64,000 nucleotides of DNA from Thiothrix litoralis (lineage in GTDB: Bacteria > Pseudomonadota > Gammaproteobacteria > Thiotrichales > Thiotrichaceae). The notes under the pieces are model-generated. The model was not told the origin of the DNA. It worked only from the letters and a program-made list of their open reading frames with translations, and did no database searches. The DNA lies in contig NZ_CP072801.1 of NCBI RefSeq assembly GCF_017901135.1, positions 1,240,001 through 1,304,000 of the forward strand. The letters are read 5' to 3'. How positions within the stretch are numbered: the stretch's first letter is position 1; each line of letters opens with the position of its first letter. A program made the translations under genes and the position numbers. Shown here piece by piece: positions 31,593 through 38,787 of this stretch.

Positions 31593-31632
31593 ATGGAACG
31601 GATGGAACGGATGGAACGCTTCATCCGTTCCG
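31143..31632. repeat. Dense GGAACG/CGTTCC hexamer cluster
   Basis: About 27 copies of GGAACG or its complement CGTTCC in 490 bases, ending in three 21-bp units (GGAACGGATGGAACGGATGGT type, 31518-31588) and continuing past the stop codon to about 31632. It encodes the repeated Gly-Thr-Asp tail but keeps both hexamer orientations, so the DNA itself seems selected. Confidence 0.8.
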
Positions 31633-31673
31633 CTCCAAATACACAACATCATCAACAACGACGGAGAAAACAC

Positions 31674-31850
31674 ATGAAACATTACATCTTGGATAACCAA
31701 GGATTCATCACTTATTTTGCAGATGAAGGGCTAGTGTGCAAGGTTCGCCTTGATACCCAAACAATCGCAAGACTGCTCGCACTTCGCCACGACAACAGAG
31801 GCGACCCTGAGTATCTGGAGGCGGCATTTGGAACAACAATACTTCATTGA
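31674..31850 (+). CDS. Small phage protein, unknown
   Basis: 58 aa from ATG 31674 (MKHYILDNQGFITYFADEGL), with CGGAGAA upstream. A longer frame from 31593 only translates hexamer repeats. The protein has a compact beta-alpha look (VRLDTQTIARLLALRHDNRG). Unknown. Confidence 0.5.
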   Translation: MKHYILDNQGFITYFADEGLVCKVRLDTQTIARLLALRHDNRGDPEYLEAAFGTTILH

Positions 31851-31944
31851 TTACTGGTCACGTCCGAATACAGAAAACAACGAGCCTGAATCTGCAATCG
31901 CTTAACCACCAACCCCCCGGCAATGCCGGGGAAGGAAACACAAA

Positions 31945-32103
31945 ATGAAAACAGCAGAACAAATTATTATCCTGATCGGCCTATTAATCGGCGGCGCAAT
32001 AGCCGCGCAATTAGGAATAGCTGGCGGATGGGAAACATACAAAGCCTTCGCGCCTTTAATTATTGTTTTATTTATCGCAGCTAAAGCCGCCATTTCACTC
32101 TAA
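31945..32103 (+). CDS. 52-aa two-span membrane protein
   Basis: ATG 31945 to TAA 32103, with GAAGGAA upstream. Two hydrophobic segments (IIILIGLLIGGAIAAQLGIA; APLIIVLFIAAKAAISL) separated by a short loop, a holin-like plan. It lies outside the lysis block, so an exclusion or toxin-like role is equally possible. Confidence 0.5.
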   Translation: MKTAEQIIILIGLLIGGAIAAQLGIAGGWETYKAFAPLIIVLFIAAKAAISL

Positions 32104-32116
32104 ACAGGAGATAACC

Positions 32117-32323
32117 ATGCAAACACCTACCCAACAAAAAACCCAAACACTAAACCCCGAAAAACTCGCCGAGGCAGTAGACCTTTGCATTGCCATCCTC
32201 GACGACCTTGAAACCGAAATTGAATACTCCAACGCCACCCATGGCATGAGCTACCGTACCGCGCTCGAATCAGCCCAACAACTACTCGAAACCCTCAAAG
32301 AAGCAGGGGAGGCAACAGCATGA
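32117..32323 (+). CDS. Small helical phage protein
   Basis: 68 aa from ATG 32117 (MQTPTQQKTQTLNPEKLAEA), with CAGGAG upstream. Helical and acidic (AVDLCIAILDDLETEIEYSN). Overlaps the next gene by four bases. Unknown. Confidence 0.5.
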   Translation: MQTPTQQKTQTLNPEKLAEAVDLCIAILDDLETEIEYSNATHGMSYRTALESAQQLLETLKEAGEATA

Positions 32324-32538
32324 CCACACTCATCACCTACGCCGAACTCAAACGCACCGTCGGCGGCAACACCCCCGAAAGTGTCGTAGCCAACCTTGAA
32401 GTGCTACGCATCCGCTACATCCTACCGCCCAGCGGAAAACCCTTTACCATCCTAAGCGCCATCGAATCCGCTATGGGGCTACGTCGTCGCCAAGACCACG
32501 ACACCAACCTCAAACCCCAACAAACCATCGAGCTATAA
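32320..32538 (+). CDS. Putative excisionase / DUF4224-like protein
   Basis: 72 aa (MTTLITYAELKRTVGGNTPE ...). A small winged-helix-like pattern: LITYAELKRTVGG, then NLEVLRIRYILPPSGKPFTI, similar in order to phage DUF4224/Xis proteins that read DNA as 'ELR.LTG...Q...L...G'. It ends two bases before the integrase ATG, the usual place for an excisionase. Assigned by position and weak pattern. Confidence 0.5.
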   Translation: MTTLITYAELKRTVGGNTPESVVANLEVLRIRYILPPSGKPFTILSAIESAMGLRRRQDHDTNLKPQQTIEL

Positions 32539-32540
32539 CC

Positions 32541-33662
32541 ATGCCAAGACCACGCCAGCTACGCGCCACACTCCAATACCCACCCTATGTCAGCGTCAGC
32601 TATGGCGTGGTCGTCTTCAGACCCTACGTCCCAGCCGAAAAAAGGGCAGGGCTAGACGTAGGCAAAAACGGCCTACTCAAACACAGCATCCGCCTGGGCA
32701 CACCACTGGATGACCAAGACGCCATCTACCGCGCCTACCTTGCCGCCCGCGAATCACTACGCCTACAAATGACCAGCGCCCGCAACACCCTAGGCTGGCT
32801 CACCGAACAATACCTCGCCTCACGCCAATTCCGTGACCTCGCCATCAGCACCCAAAAACGTGCCTTCCAACTATCCCGCATCCTCGAACACCCCCTCAAG
32901 ATCAACGGCACACCCAGCACCCTCGCCATGCTCCACATCACCAACCTCAGCCAACCGCTATTACACCAGATCGCCGACAAACGCCTCAGCGACTACCAAC
33001 GCAACGGCAAAAAAGGGGTTGTCCAGGTCAACCGTGAAACCACCTTTCTCAGTGGCGCACTCAGTTGGGCGTGCAACTACATCCCCGACATCGGCATCAC
33101 CACCAACCCCTTACGCGGCTTCAGCGGCATCCCCGAAACACCCATCACCCGCTACATCACCGACGACGAATACCAAATCGCCTACGACCACGCCGCCAGC
33201 ATCCGCCCCTGGCTACAACCCCTCATGGAACTCACCTACCTGCTAGCACTACGCGGCATCGAAACCCTCACCATCCGCCTCAGCGACTGCACGGAAGAGG
33301 GCATCCGCACCCACCGCCGCAAAGGCTCCCGCGACAACATCATCCGCTGGTCACAACGCCTGCGCCAAGCCCACCAAGCCGCCCTAGTACTCCACCAACC
33401 CGACAAACAAACCGTGCGTGACCCCTACCTGATTTGCTACCGCAACGGCGAAGCCGTCAGCCGGGGCGCAGCCCACATCGCCATGCGCGAACTCAAAGCA
33501 AAACTCGACGCAGCAGAGCAGGGCGAAACCTTTTTCAACCTCCACGCCCTCAAAGCCAAAGGCGTCAGCGACAGCAAAGACAAACACATTGCAGGCCATC
33601 GTAGCGAAGCCATGCGCAACCGCTACGACCGCAAATTACCCACCACCGACCCCGCAAAATAA
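32541..33662 (+). CDS. int: Tyrosine integrase
   Basis: 373 aa. N-terminal arm-binding region (about 1-60), core-binding helices (about 80-190), then the catalytic domain: Arg238 (LLALRGIET), Lys261 (HRRKGS), His335 with Lys338 (HALK, an HxxK variant of the HxxR box), His353 (AGHRS) and Tyr362 nucleophile (RYDRK). All catalytic positions are present, so it looks active. It would insert and, with excisionase, excise the prophage. It ends the rightward operon, as int does in lambda-like phages, so an att site should be close by. Confidence 0.88.
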   Translation: MPRPRQLRATLQYPPYVSVSYGVVVFRPYVPAEKRAGLDVGKNGLLKHSIRLGTPLDDQDAIYRAYLAARESLRLQMTSARNTLGWLTEQYLASRQFRDLAISTQKRAFQLSRILEHPLKINGTPSTLAMLHITNLSQPLLHQIADKRLSDYQRNGKKGVVQVNRETTFLSGALSWACNYIPDIGITTNPLRGFSGIPETPITRYITDDEYQIAYDHAASIRPWLQPLMELTYLLALRGIETLTIRLSDCTEEGIRTHRRKGSRDNIIRWSQRLRQAHQAALVLHQPDKQTVRDPYLICYRNGEAVSRGAAHIAMRELKAKLDAAEQGETFFNLHALKAKGVSDSKDKHIAGHRSEAMRNRYDRKLPTTDPAK

Positions 33663-33747
33663 TCACACAAGAAAAAACACCGCTTGCCGATAAGCCGCAC
33701 AAATGGAACAATGGCGGCATTCAATGAAAACCGGACTCCCGAAAACG

Positions 33748-33777
33748 TTTTCAGGAAGAGAACATTTTTTTCAGGAA
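33748..33777. repeat. Pair of TTTTCAGGAA sites downstream of int (arm-type site candidates)
   Basis: TTTTCAGGAA at 33748-33757 and 33768-33777, 20 bases apart, about two helical turns. An equal pair lies next to the tRNA at 38,715. Paired short repeats beside the integrase gene fit integrase arm-binding sites. AT-rich sequence surrounds them. Confidence 0.55.
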
Positions 33778-33841
33778 ACCCGGTTTACATTTTCTGTATG
33801 GCACACAGACGCCACTTTAAACCGTTGATTTAAATAAATTC

Positions 33842-33864
33842 ACCAAGGGATTCATAATCCCTTG
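33842..33864. other. Possible att core: palindrome matching the tRNA anticodon arm
   Basis: CAAGGGATT (33844-33852) and AATCCCTTG (33856-33864) form a perfect palindrome around CAT. With the two preceding bases, ACCAAGGGATT is identical to 38834-38844 in the tRNA, and TCATAATCCCTTG on the opposite reading also matches the anticodon arm. Anticodon arms are known core sites for tyrosine integrases. Confidence 0.5.
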
Positions 33865-33901
33865 ATGATTCATAAAAAACACCCATAAATCCATGCAACA
33901 T

Positions 33902-34282
33902 TCACAACTTGCATGACAACGACCTCAGCCAATCCGCTAAGCCCAATTCATCCACCTCACCCAGCACGACCTTAACGATCATGCCACCAGCATCCTCTGG
34001 GCTACCGTAATCCAGTTCCACGCCGTTGAGTGCCAGCAACGTATCCAGCGCCGCGAACGCGGTACGCTTATTAGCATCATTAAACGCATGGGCAACCGCA
34101 ATGAAAGCCGCATAACACGCCGCCAGCTCAAACACATCCCCAATCAGCCCATACTCCAGCCGATTCAACACCCGCGCAATTACCGATTCCACCGACTTAT
34201 CCGGCGCTTCACCTTGCAACTCATGGGCATTGATCACGCTATCATGAATCAGGATAACGTCCGGTGCAGACAAGTACTTCAT
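33902..34282 (-). CDS. doc: Doc/Fic-type toxin
   Basis: 126 aa from ATG 34282 (MKYLSAPDVILIHDSVINAH); the frame is open to 34297. The Fic motif HAFNDANKRT (65-74) is intact, with the His and the Asn-Lys-Arg required for phosphoryl/AMP transfer. Doc phosphorylates elongation factor Tu and stops translation. It follows the Phd antitoxin gene after a one-base gap and is transcribed with it, the standard order. Confidence 0.88.
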   Translation of the reverse strand: MKYLSAPDVILIHDSVINAHELQGEAPDKSVESVIARVLNRLEYGLIGDVFELAACYAAFIAVAHAFNDANKRTAFAALDTLLALNGVELDYGSPEDAGGMIVKVVLGEVDELGLADWLRSLSCKL

Positions 34283-34283
34283 A

Positions 34284-34532
34284 TCACTTGTCCTCAAGGT
34301 ATTTCAGCGTAGCCGCAATCGCAGTGCGGCGGCGTGCCAACACAGCGCCTAACTCATCAGCGCCCGCCGTCACCAACGGCGCAGGGCTAATAGCGGCCAC
34401 TGGTACAAAGTACCCCACCACCTGACTACGATTGAGAATAGCAACAGGGCAGTTACCCGCCTGCGCAATGACCTTGGCAGGCTCACGCAACTCCGTCATA
34501 GAAATAGACTTACGGGAAAGTAGGGTTTGCAT
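34284..34532 (-). CDS. phd: Phd/YefM-type antitoxin
   Basis: 82 aa. The N-terminal part (SRKSISMTELREPAKVIAQA) is the usual start of Phd DNA-binding domains, with 'S.TELR...A.V...A...PV.I..R...VGYFVP' following. The C-terminal helix (ELGAVLARRRTAIAATLKYL) would wrap and block the toxin. Upstream lies a palindrome that should be its operator. Confidence 0.85.
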   Translation of the reverse strand: MQTLLSRKSISMTELREPAKVIAQAGNCPVAILNRSQVVGYFVPVAAISPAPLVTAGADELGAVLARRRTAIAATLKYLEDK

Positions 34533-34552
34533 ACATCATCTCCGGTTACTGT

Positions 34553-34580
34553 TTAAGTGTGCTGTTATTGTCACACTTAA
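34553..34580. promoter_or_regulatory. Operator palindrome for the phd-doc operon
   Basis: TTAAGTGTG (34553-34561) and CACACTTAA (34572-34580), perfect inverted repeat with a 10-base spacer, 20 bases upstream of phd. Autoregulation by Phd-Doc through such sites is standard. Confidence 0.75.
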
Positions 34581-34828
34581 CAACACACAAAACCAGACAT
34601 TTACAGTTAGGAGCAGCCTCTGACTTTTCCTAGGCATTCACACCGGGGATTTCTTCCACCCGTGACAGTTATCACGTTAAATTTACTTAACGTATAGTAG
34701 ATTCAAATCTCTGATTGCGAAATATATGGGCATCTCTATGCAAGTCCTAGCTACTCATTCACCCCACTAAAAACCCTAACCCATTGATCACATTGTCCCT
34801 CACTAATAACGACGGGCAATGAGATCAA

Positions 34829-35047
34829 CTACTTAGAAATAACCCCACTCTCAATCAACACCTCCCGCATCAACTCCTTCATCCGCCTTTCCGTAATCGG
34901 CTTGGTTTCCGCTTCCGGCAAAGACTGGGCAAGCCGAAGCCTTGCGATGACTTCCGCATTCATAGATCGGCTGCCTTCATCTGCTGCATCCATTAATTCT
35001 TGATGCAGATCAAGGGGTATACGTAGTGTGATTCGCTGATATTCCAT
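34829..35047 (-). CDS. Ribbon-helix-helix repressor (Mnt-like)
   Basis: 72 aa, starting MEYQRITLRIPLDLHQELMD. This is the Arc/Mnt pattern: a beta strand RITLRIP, then helices DLHQELMDAADEGSRSMNAEVIARL. The C-terminal helix (RRMKELMREVLIE) may form a tetramerisation coil as in Mnt. Divergent from the next RHH gene with three operators between, as in the P22 immI region, where Mnt blocks the antirepressor promoter. Confidence 0.8.
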   Translation of the reverse strand: MEYQRITLRIPLDLHQELMDAADEGSRSMNAEVIARLRLAQSLPEAETKPITERRMKELMREVLIESGVISK

Positions 35048-35084
35048 GACGCAATGTTACATCAGAATGCTGTCATTTTTCACC

Positions 35085-35167
35085 TGACAGAGTTTTACTG
35101 TCATTTTGTTATTGACAGTAAAACTCTGTCACATTAACATATCCACACTGACAGAGATTTACTGCCA
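35085..35167. promoter_or_regulatory. Three RHH-repressor operator sites in the divergent promoter
   Basis: TGACAGAGTTTTACTGTCA at 35085-35103, its exact reverse complement TGACAGTAAAACTCTGTCA at 35113-35131, and TGACAGAGATTTACTGCCA at 35149-35167. Each half site contains TGACAG. The sites fill the gap between the two divergent repressors and overlap where their promoters must lie. Confidence 0.85.
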
Positions 35168-35182
35168 CTTAAGGAGAAAAAC

Positions 35183-35350
35183 ATGCAAAGGATGACCATC
35201 AGAGTTCCAGATGAATATCGGGAATGGCTGGAAACAGCAGCCAAGAGCAACCACCGCACACTGAACGGCGAAATCATTGAAATTTTCAGGAAGTTGAAGG
35301 AGGAATGGGCAAAGCAACAAGAACCGCTGGAAACAGCATCAGCAAAGTAA
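35183..35350 (+). CDS. Ribbon-helix-helix repressor (Arc-like)
   Basis: 55 aa from ATG 35183 with AAGGAGA upstream. MQRMTIRVPDEYREWLETAA contains the beta strand (MTIRVP) and first helix, followed by NHRTLNGEIIEIFRKLKEEW. Arc size and pattern. Stop at 35350, 63 bases before the inserted IS element. In P22 Arc limits antirepressor synthesis from the same promoter. The same job is inferred here. Confidence 0.78.
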   Translation: MQRMTIRVPDEYREWLETAAKSNHRTLNGEIIEIFRKLKEEWAKQQEPLETASAK

Positions 35351-35412
35351 TCGGGGAAGAGGGTGGTGACACACCCGCAACCCCTAACCACTCAATATTG
35401 AATAGGACTACA

Positions 35413-36489
35413 TGTCATGTCCCATGGGATCATATTCCCTCAAGGAGCTACCCATTATTCAAAGCACGGGCTATCCTTGAAGGCATCTTATCCACCCATG
35501 GCTACAAGGCAAAGCGTACATGAAACTGCATCCCGAAGCACGGACAACCCCGAAATTACGGAGTGAAATCAAGGCATCGCCGCTCACACAAGCAGAACTG
35601 GCGAAACAATACAATGTCAGCCGCCTGACGATCCGCAAATGGCAGAACCGTGAGGAGATGACCGACAAATCGCACCGTCCCGATACGCTGCACACCACGC
35701 TGACTGAGGTACAGGAATGGTTGGTGGTGGAGCTACGTAAGACCCTGCTGCTGTCGCTGGATGACCTGACCCACATCACCAAAGAATATATCAATGCCGC
35801 CGCCAGCCGTTCGGGTATAGACCGCTGCCTGCGTCGTCATGGGATCGCCAACCTGGCGGTAATGAAGCGGGAACTGTATGGCGAGGAGCCGCCACCGAAA
35901 AAGGTGTTCAAGGACTACGAACCCGGCTATATCCATATTGACATCAAATACTTGCCGAAGATGCCCGACGAAAAGGAACACCAATACCTGTATGTCGCCA
36001 TCGACCGTGCCAGTCGTATGGTGTGCCTTGCCATTTACCCCGACAAAGCGGCTGCCAGTACAGCGGATTTTTTGGGTAAAGTAGAGCAGCGCTTCCCCAT
36101 CAAGGTGCAATACGTGCTGACCGACAATGGGAAGGAATTCACCGACCGCTTTACCCGTAAAGGGGAACGTGACCCCACAGGCAAGCATAAATTCGACAAA
36201 GCCTGTGAGCGCATCAAGGCTGAACACCGCCTCACCAAGCCACGCCACCCCCAAACCAACGGCATGGTAGAACGCTTCAACGGACGTATCAGCGACTTGT
36301 TGCAAACCACCCGTTTCGCCTCATCCAATGAATTGGCTGACGCGATCAAACATTATGAACGGCTCTACAACCACTGCATTCCCCAGAAAGCACTGGGATA
36401 CAAAACCCCTATTCAAGCACTCAAGGAATGGCAGAAAAAGAAGCCAGATTTATTCAAAAAGAAAGTATATGATCTATCGGGACTTGACA
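35413..36489 (+). mobile_element. IS481-family insertion sequence
   Basis: About 1,077 bp. The left end TGTCATGTCCCATGGGATCA matches the inverted right end TGTCAAGTCCCGATAGATCA in most positions. One transposase gene fills it. CTACA lies immediately left of the element (35408-35412) and again two bases beyond the right end (36492-36496), so a target duplication is possible but not clean. It has inserted between the Arc-like gene and the antirepressor-like gene. Confidence 0.8.
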
Positions 36490-37283
36490 ACCTACATCTA
36501 ATGGCTATGCAAGATAATATCAACATCAACATCACTGTCAACCAGCCAACCGCACCAGCGGTAGCGGTTGCCCCAAACGCGTACAACTTCGGTGGAAACG
36601 CCATTCGCATCATCACTATCAATGGTGATCCGTGGTTCGCAGTTGCTGATGTCTGTGATGTACTGGGCTATACCAATAGCCGAAAAGCCCTAGCGGATCA
36701 TTGCCGGGCGGATGGTGTAACGAAACGTGACACCATCGACAGCATGGGAAGAACTCAGTCACTCACCTACATCACCGAAGGCAACCTTTACCGCCTGATC
36801 ATCAAGAGCCGCAAACCGGAAGCAGAAAAGTTTGAAAGCTGGGTTTGTGATGAAGTGCTACCCAGCATCCGCAAAACCGGCAGTTATACCGCAGCATCCA
36901 AACCCGCAGTGGAATACATCACCGCCACCCAAATGAACCACCTCGCGTGCTTGGTTGGCGCAATGCAGGAAAACTTCCACTACAGGAATGCAGCCTCTCA
37001 CGCCGCCTATGCCAGTCTTCGCAAAGCGTTCAACGTCGAAGACAGCATCAAAAACCTGCCAGCGTCACAATTCAACAACGCACTGGCACTGATCACCGAC
37101 ATGGGAAAGCTCGCCTTCGCCTTCCGCAGCGCCGTAATGGAAGCCGAGAAAAGGTTCTTCCGCGAAGTCATCCGCAACGGCAACGGCTTCGACAGCCGCC
37201 GCCTCGAAGCCGAACTCTACGCCGAAGTAGCCAAACTCACCGCCAACCGCCAACAATCCCTAATGTGGAGCGCAGCAGCATGA
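35520..37283 (+). CDS. IS481-type transposase reading through into a Bro-N domain (fused frame)
   Basis: 587 aa in one uninterrupted frame. Residues 1-325 are a DDE transposase: an N-terminal HTH (TQAELAKQYNVSRLTIRKWQ), Asp141 (IHIDIKYLP), Asp202 (VLTDNGKEF) and Glu251 (MVERFNGR). The transposase would normally stop at the right inverted repeat, but no stop occurs and translation would continue into the Bro-N protein from about residue 328. The fusion is a product of the insertion. The transposase may still work from this frame, and a chimera could be made. Confidence 0.75.
   Translation: MKLHPEARTTPKLRSEIKASPLTQAELAKQYNVSRLTIRKWQNREEMTDKSHRPDTLHTTLTEVQEWLVVELRKTLLLSLDDLTHITKEYINAAASRSGIDRCLRRHGIANLAVMKRELYGEEPPPKKVFKDYEPGYIHIDIKYLPKMPDEKEHQYLYVAIDRASRMVCLAIYPDKAAASTADFLGKVEQRFPIKVQYVLTDNGKEFTDRFTRKGERDPTGKHKFDKACERIKAEHRLTKPRHPQTNGMVERFNGRISDLLQTTRFASSNELADAIKHYERLYNHCIPQKALGYKTPIQALKEWQKKKPDLFKKKVYDLSGLDNLHLMAMQDNININITVNQPTAPAVAVAPNAYNFGGNAIRIITINGDPWFAVADVCDVLGYTNSRKALADHCRADGVTKRDTIDSMGRTQSLTYITEGNLYRLIIKSRKPEAEKFESWVCDEVLPSIRKTGSYTAASKPAVEYITATQMNHLACLVGAMQENFHYRNAASHAAYASLRKAFNVEDSIKNLPASQFNNALALITDMGKLAFAFRSAVMEAEKRFFREVIRNGNGFDSRRLEAELYAEVAKLTANRQQSLMWSAAA
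36501..37283 (+). CDS. Bro-N family antirepressor-type protein
   Basis: 260 aa from ATG 36501 (or ATG 36507). The Bro-N domain covers about residues 25-125: AIRIITINGDPWFAVADVCD, LGYTNSRKALADHC, LTYITEGNLYRLIIKSRKPE and WVCDEVLPSIRKTGSY, all family hallmarks. The C-terminal part is helical. Proteins of this family often act as phage antirepressors that inactivate CI. Its place after the RHH pair parallels P22 ant. The IS has cut it from the promoter upstream, so expression may be altered. Confidence 0.8.
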   Translation: MAMQDNININITVNQPTAPAVAVAPNAYNFGGNAIRIITINGDPWFAVADVCDVLGYTNSRKALADHCRADGVTKRDTIDSMGRTQSLTYITEGNLYRLIIKSRKPEAEKFESWVCDEVLPSIRKTGSYTAASKPAVEYITATQMNHLACLVGAMQENFHYRNAASHAAYASLRKAFNVEDSIKNLPASQFNNALALITDMGKLAFAFRSAVMEAEKRFFREVIRNGNGFDSRRLEAELYAEVAKLTANRQQSLMWSAAA

Positions 37284-37501
37284 GCGACTTACAATACACC
37301 GACCTAACCGGCTGCGTTGTCAAAGTCCCCATGCTCGACTGGCTCGAAGATGGTAGTTACTACGATGAAGACCAGGCCGACGATGAAGACACCTTCGGAA
37401 TATTACCATGCAGCCGGTACTGCATTGGTCACGAAGACGGCGACGGAATCAGCGTGTGGCTGAATGATCAAATGCAGGAAGTAGAAGAAGGTATAGCATG
37501 A
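37280..37501 (+). CDS. Small acidic phage protein
   Basis: 73 aa from ATG 37280, overlapping the Bro stop as ATGA. Strongly acidic (DGSYYDEDQADDEDTFG). Followed by the next gene with another ATGA overlap. Longer frames starting at 36947 are inside the Bro gene and not credible. Unknown function. Confidence 0.5.
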   Translation: MSDLQYTDLTGCVVKVPMLDWLEDGSYYDEDQADDEDTFGILPCSRYCIGHEDGDGISVWLNDQMQEVEEGIA

Positions 37502-37734
37502 AAAACAAACTCGTCGACTTAAACAACCACCTCTTTGCCCAACTGGAACGGCTAGGGGATGAAGACCTCAAAGGTGACGCACTCACCACCGAGATCGAGC
37601 GCAGCCGCGCCATCACCGGCGTTGCCAAACAACTCGTACAGATCGGGCAACTGGCACTGGATGCCGAGAAGTTCAAACAAGAACATTCCAATATCCCCAT
37701 GACCTGCCTACCCGAGATGCTGGAATCAAAGTAA
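37498..37734 (+). CDS. Small phage protein of a common prophage family
   Basis: 78 aa (MKNKLVDLNNHLFAQLERLG ...), with ATGA overlaps at both ends. The order 'L.NHLFAQLERL.D......L..EI.RA.AI..VA..LI...' is a frequent hypothetical family in prophages, often beside an HNH endonuclease gene as here. Function unknown. Confidence 0.6.
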   Translation: MKNKLVDLNNHLFAQLERLGDEDLKGDALTTEIERSRAITGVAKQLVQIGQLALDAEKFKQEHSNIPMTCLPEMLESK

Positions 37735-38399
37735 TGACCGAAAGCCATGAAAAATGGCTGGAAACCAAGCTCAGGGAAGAGCTTGGCATCCCTGCCAACC
37801 GTGAAAAAACCTACACATACCAACAATTGCTCTTCGTCAGCAACAACCGCCACCTGCCACGCGCCGAACTCACCAGTCAGTACAACCAAACCTTCGGAAC
37901 AAATGTACCCGTGACGCAACTCCAATCCCTCTGCAATCGTCGCAACTGGCAAACCGGGCGCACAGGTCACATGGAAAAAGGTCACGCCACCTGGAACAAA
38001 GGCATGAAAGGGCTAAAGCTGAACAACGGCAAAGGCTGCTTCCAACCAGGCCACACACCACATACTCACCGACCCATTGGCAGCACCCGGATGCGTAGCG
38101 GCTACCAATTGACAAAAGTTGCCGAACCCGGGACATGGAAGCCCACCCACCGGCTAATCTGGGAACAAGCCCACGGCAAAATCCCCAAAAGCCACACCTT
38201 AAAGTTTCTCGACGGCAACAAGGCCAATCCCACCCTAAGCAATCTCACCCTAGTATCCCGCGCCGAACTTGCCCAACTCAACCGCAACCACTACAACACC
38301 ATGCCCAACGACCTAAAACCAACTATTCTGCTAATCAGCAAGCTCGAAACCAAATACCACCAGCACTCAACAACTTACCGAACCGATAAGTCAAAGTAA
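37734..38399 (+). CDS. HNH endonuclease-type protein
   Basis: 221 aa. N-terminal region (about 1-80) is helical. The nuclease core lies at about 140-190: HRLIWEQAHGKIPKSHTLKF, then DGNKANPTLSNLTLVSRAE, typical of HNH_3 endonucleases of phages and mobile genes. A homing-type or packaging-related nicking role is possible. It is the last gene of the module before an AT-rich gap. Confidence 0.65.
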   Translation: MTESHEKWLETKLREELGIPANREKTYTYQQLLFVSNNRHLPRAELTSQYNQTFGTNVPVTQLQSLCNRRNWQTGRTGHMEKGHATWNKGMKGLKLNNGKGCFQPGHTPHTHRPIGSTRMRSGYQLTKVAEPGTWKPTHRLIWEQAHGKIPKSHTLKFLDGNKANPTLSNLTLVSRAELAQLNRNHYNTMPNDLKPTILLISKLETKYHQHSTTYRTDKSK

Positions 38400-38682
38400 G
38401 CTGTTGTTTTTATTGCAACTACTACTATTTTCTTTTTCTGCATATGATAGGATTTGATGTGAAAGACAGTGAAGATAAACAGGAAATTATTTGTTGATTC
38501 TTTTCTGCATTTAAAAGACATAAACAACTAAAAACATAATCAAGTTATTGATATAATTAGAAACTTATTTGTTGATTACTGGAGGAGTTATGTTGAAATG
38601 TCGGTAGCATCTGCGGTCTAACACTGTGATATACAGCGTGCTGTGAATATTGATATTCCTGCCCGATTCCTATTCTGGAAAT
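38400..38682. other. AT-rich gap with direct repeats
   Basis: No gene of credible length. TTATTTGTTGATT occurs at 38487-38499 and 38575-38587, 88 bases apart. A strong GGAGGAG site precedes a five-codon frame (38600-38617), which may be chance. AT-richness and repeats beside a tRNA suggest integrase or host-factor binding. Confidence 0.4.
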
Positions 38683-38706
38683 AGTCCACCACGAGTGGGC
38701 TTTTTC
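38683..38706 (+). terminator. Terminator for the HNH transcript
   Basis: AGTCCAC (38684-38690 region) pairs with GTGGGCT around ACGA, followed by TTTTT at 38701-38706. It stops rightward transcription before the tRNA/rpoD region, which reads in the opposite direction. Confidence 0.65.
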
Positions 38707-38714
38707 ATGGCTAA

Positions 38715-38745
38715 TTTTCAGGAAAGCCCCATTTATTTTCAGGAA
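38715..38745. repeat. Second pair of TTTTCAGGAA sites, next to the tRNA
   Basis: TTTTCAGGAA at 38715-38724 and 38736-38745, 21 bases apart, mirroring the pair beside the integrase gene (33,748-33,777). Distance to the tRNA anticodon core is about 100 bases, to the palindrome in the other copy about 75. Confidence 0.55.
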
Positions 38746-38753
38746 GCCAGAAA

Positions 38754-38787
38754 CAAAAAAGGCTCACATTCATTACTGTAAGCCTTT
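38754..38787 (-). terminator. Terminator of the tRNA gene
   Basis: AAAGGCT (38758-38764) pairs with AGCCTTT (38781-38787). On the minus strand the stem is followed by U from 38760-38754. It lies 18 bases beyond the tRNA CCA end. Confidence 0.65.

Larger units (their letters stand above)
1..33865. mobile_element. Prophage (partial at left), podovirus-like structure with lambda-like control
   Basis: From the left edge to the integrase and its downstream att-like palindrome the genes are of phage type: terminase, portal, scaffold, capsid, fibres, lysis, replication with in-gene origin, Cro/CI switch, and integrase. The reading frames that define function look open and unbroken, so it may be inducible. 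The left att end is outside the window. The right boundary is placed at 33865 if the palindrome is the core site, or at the tRNA (38,805) if all of the next module belongs to it. Confidence 0.8.

Noticed and set aside
36947-37501. 184-aa frame overlapping the Bro-N gene
   Set aside because: Only its end (37280-37501) is a separate gene; the first part is an out-of-frame reading of Bro-N.
38600-38617. Five-codon frame after a strong GGAGGAG site
   Set aside because: Too short to claim as a leader peptide without a downstream gene on that strand.
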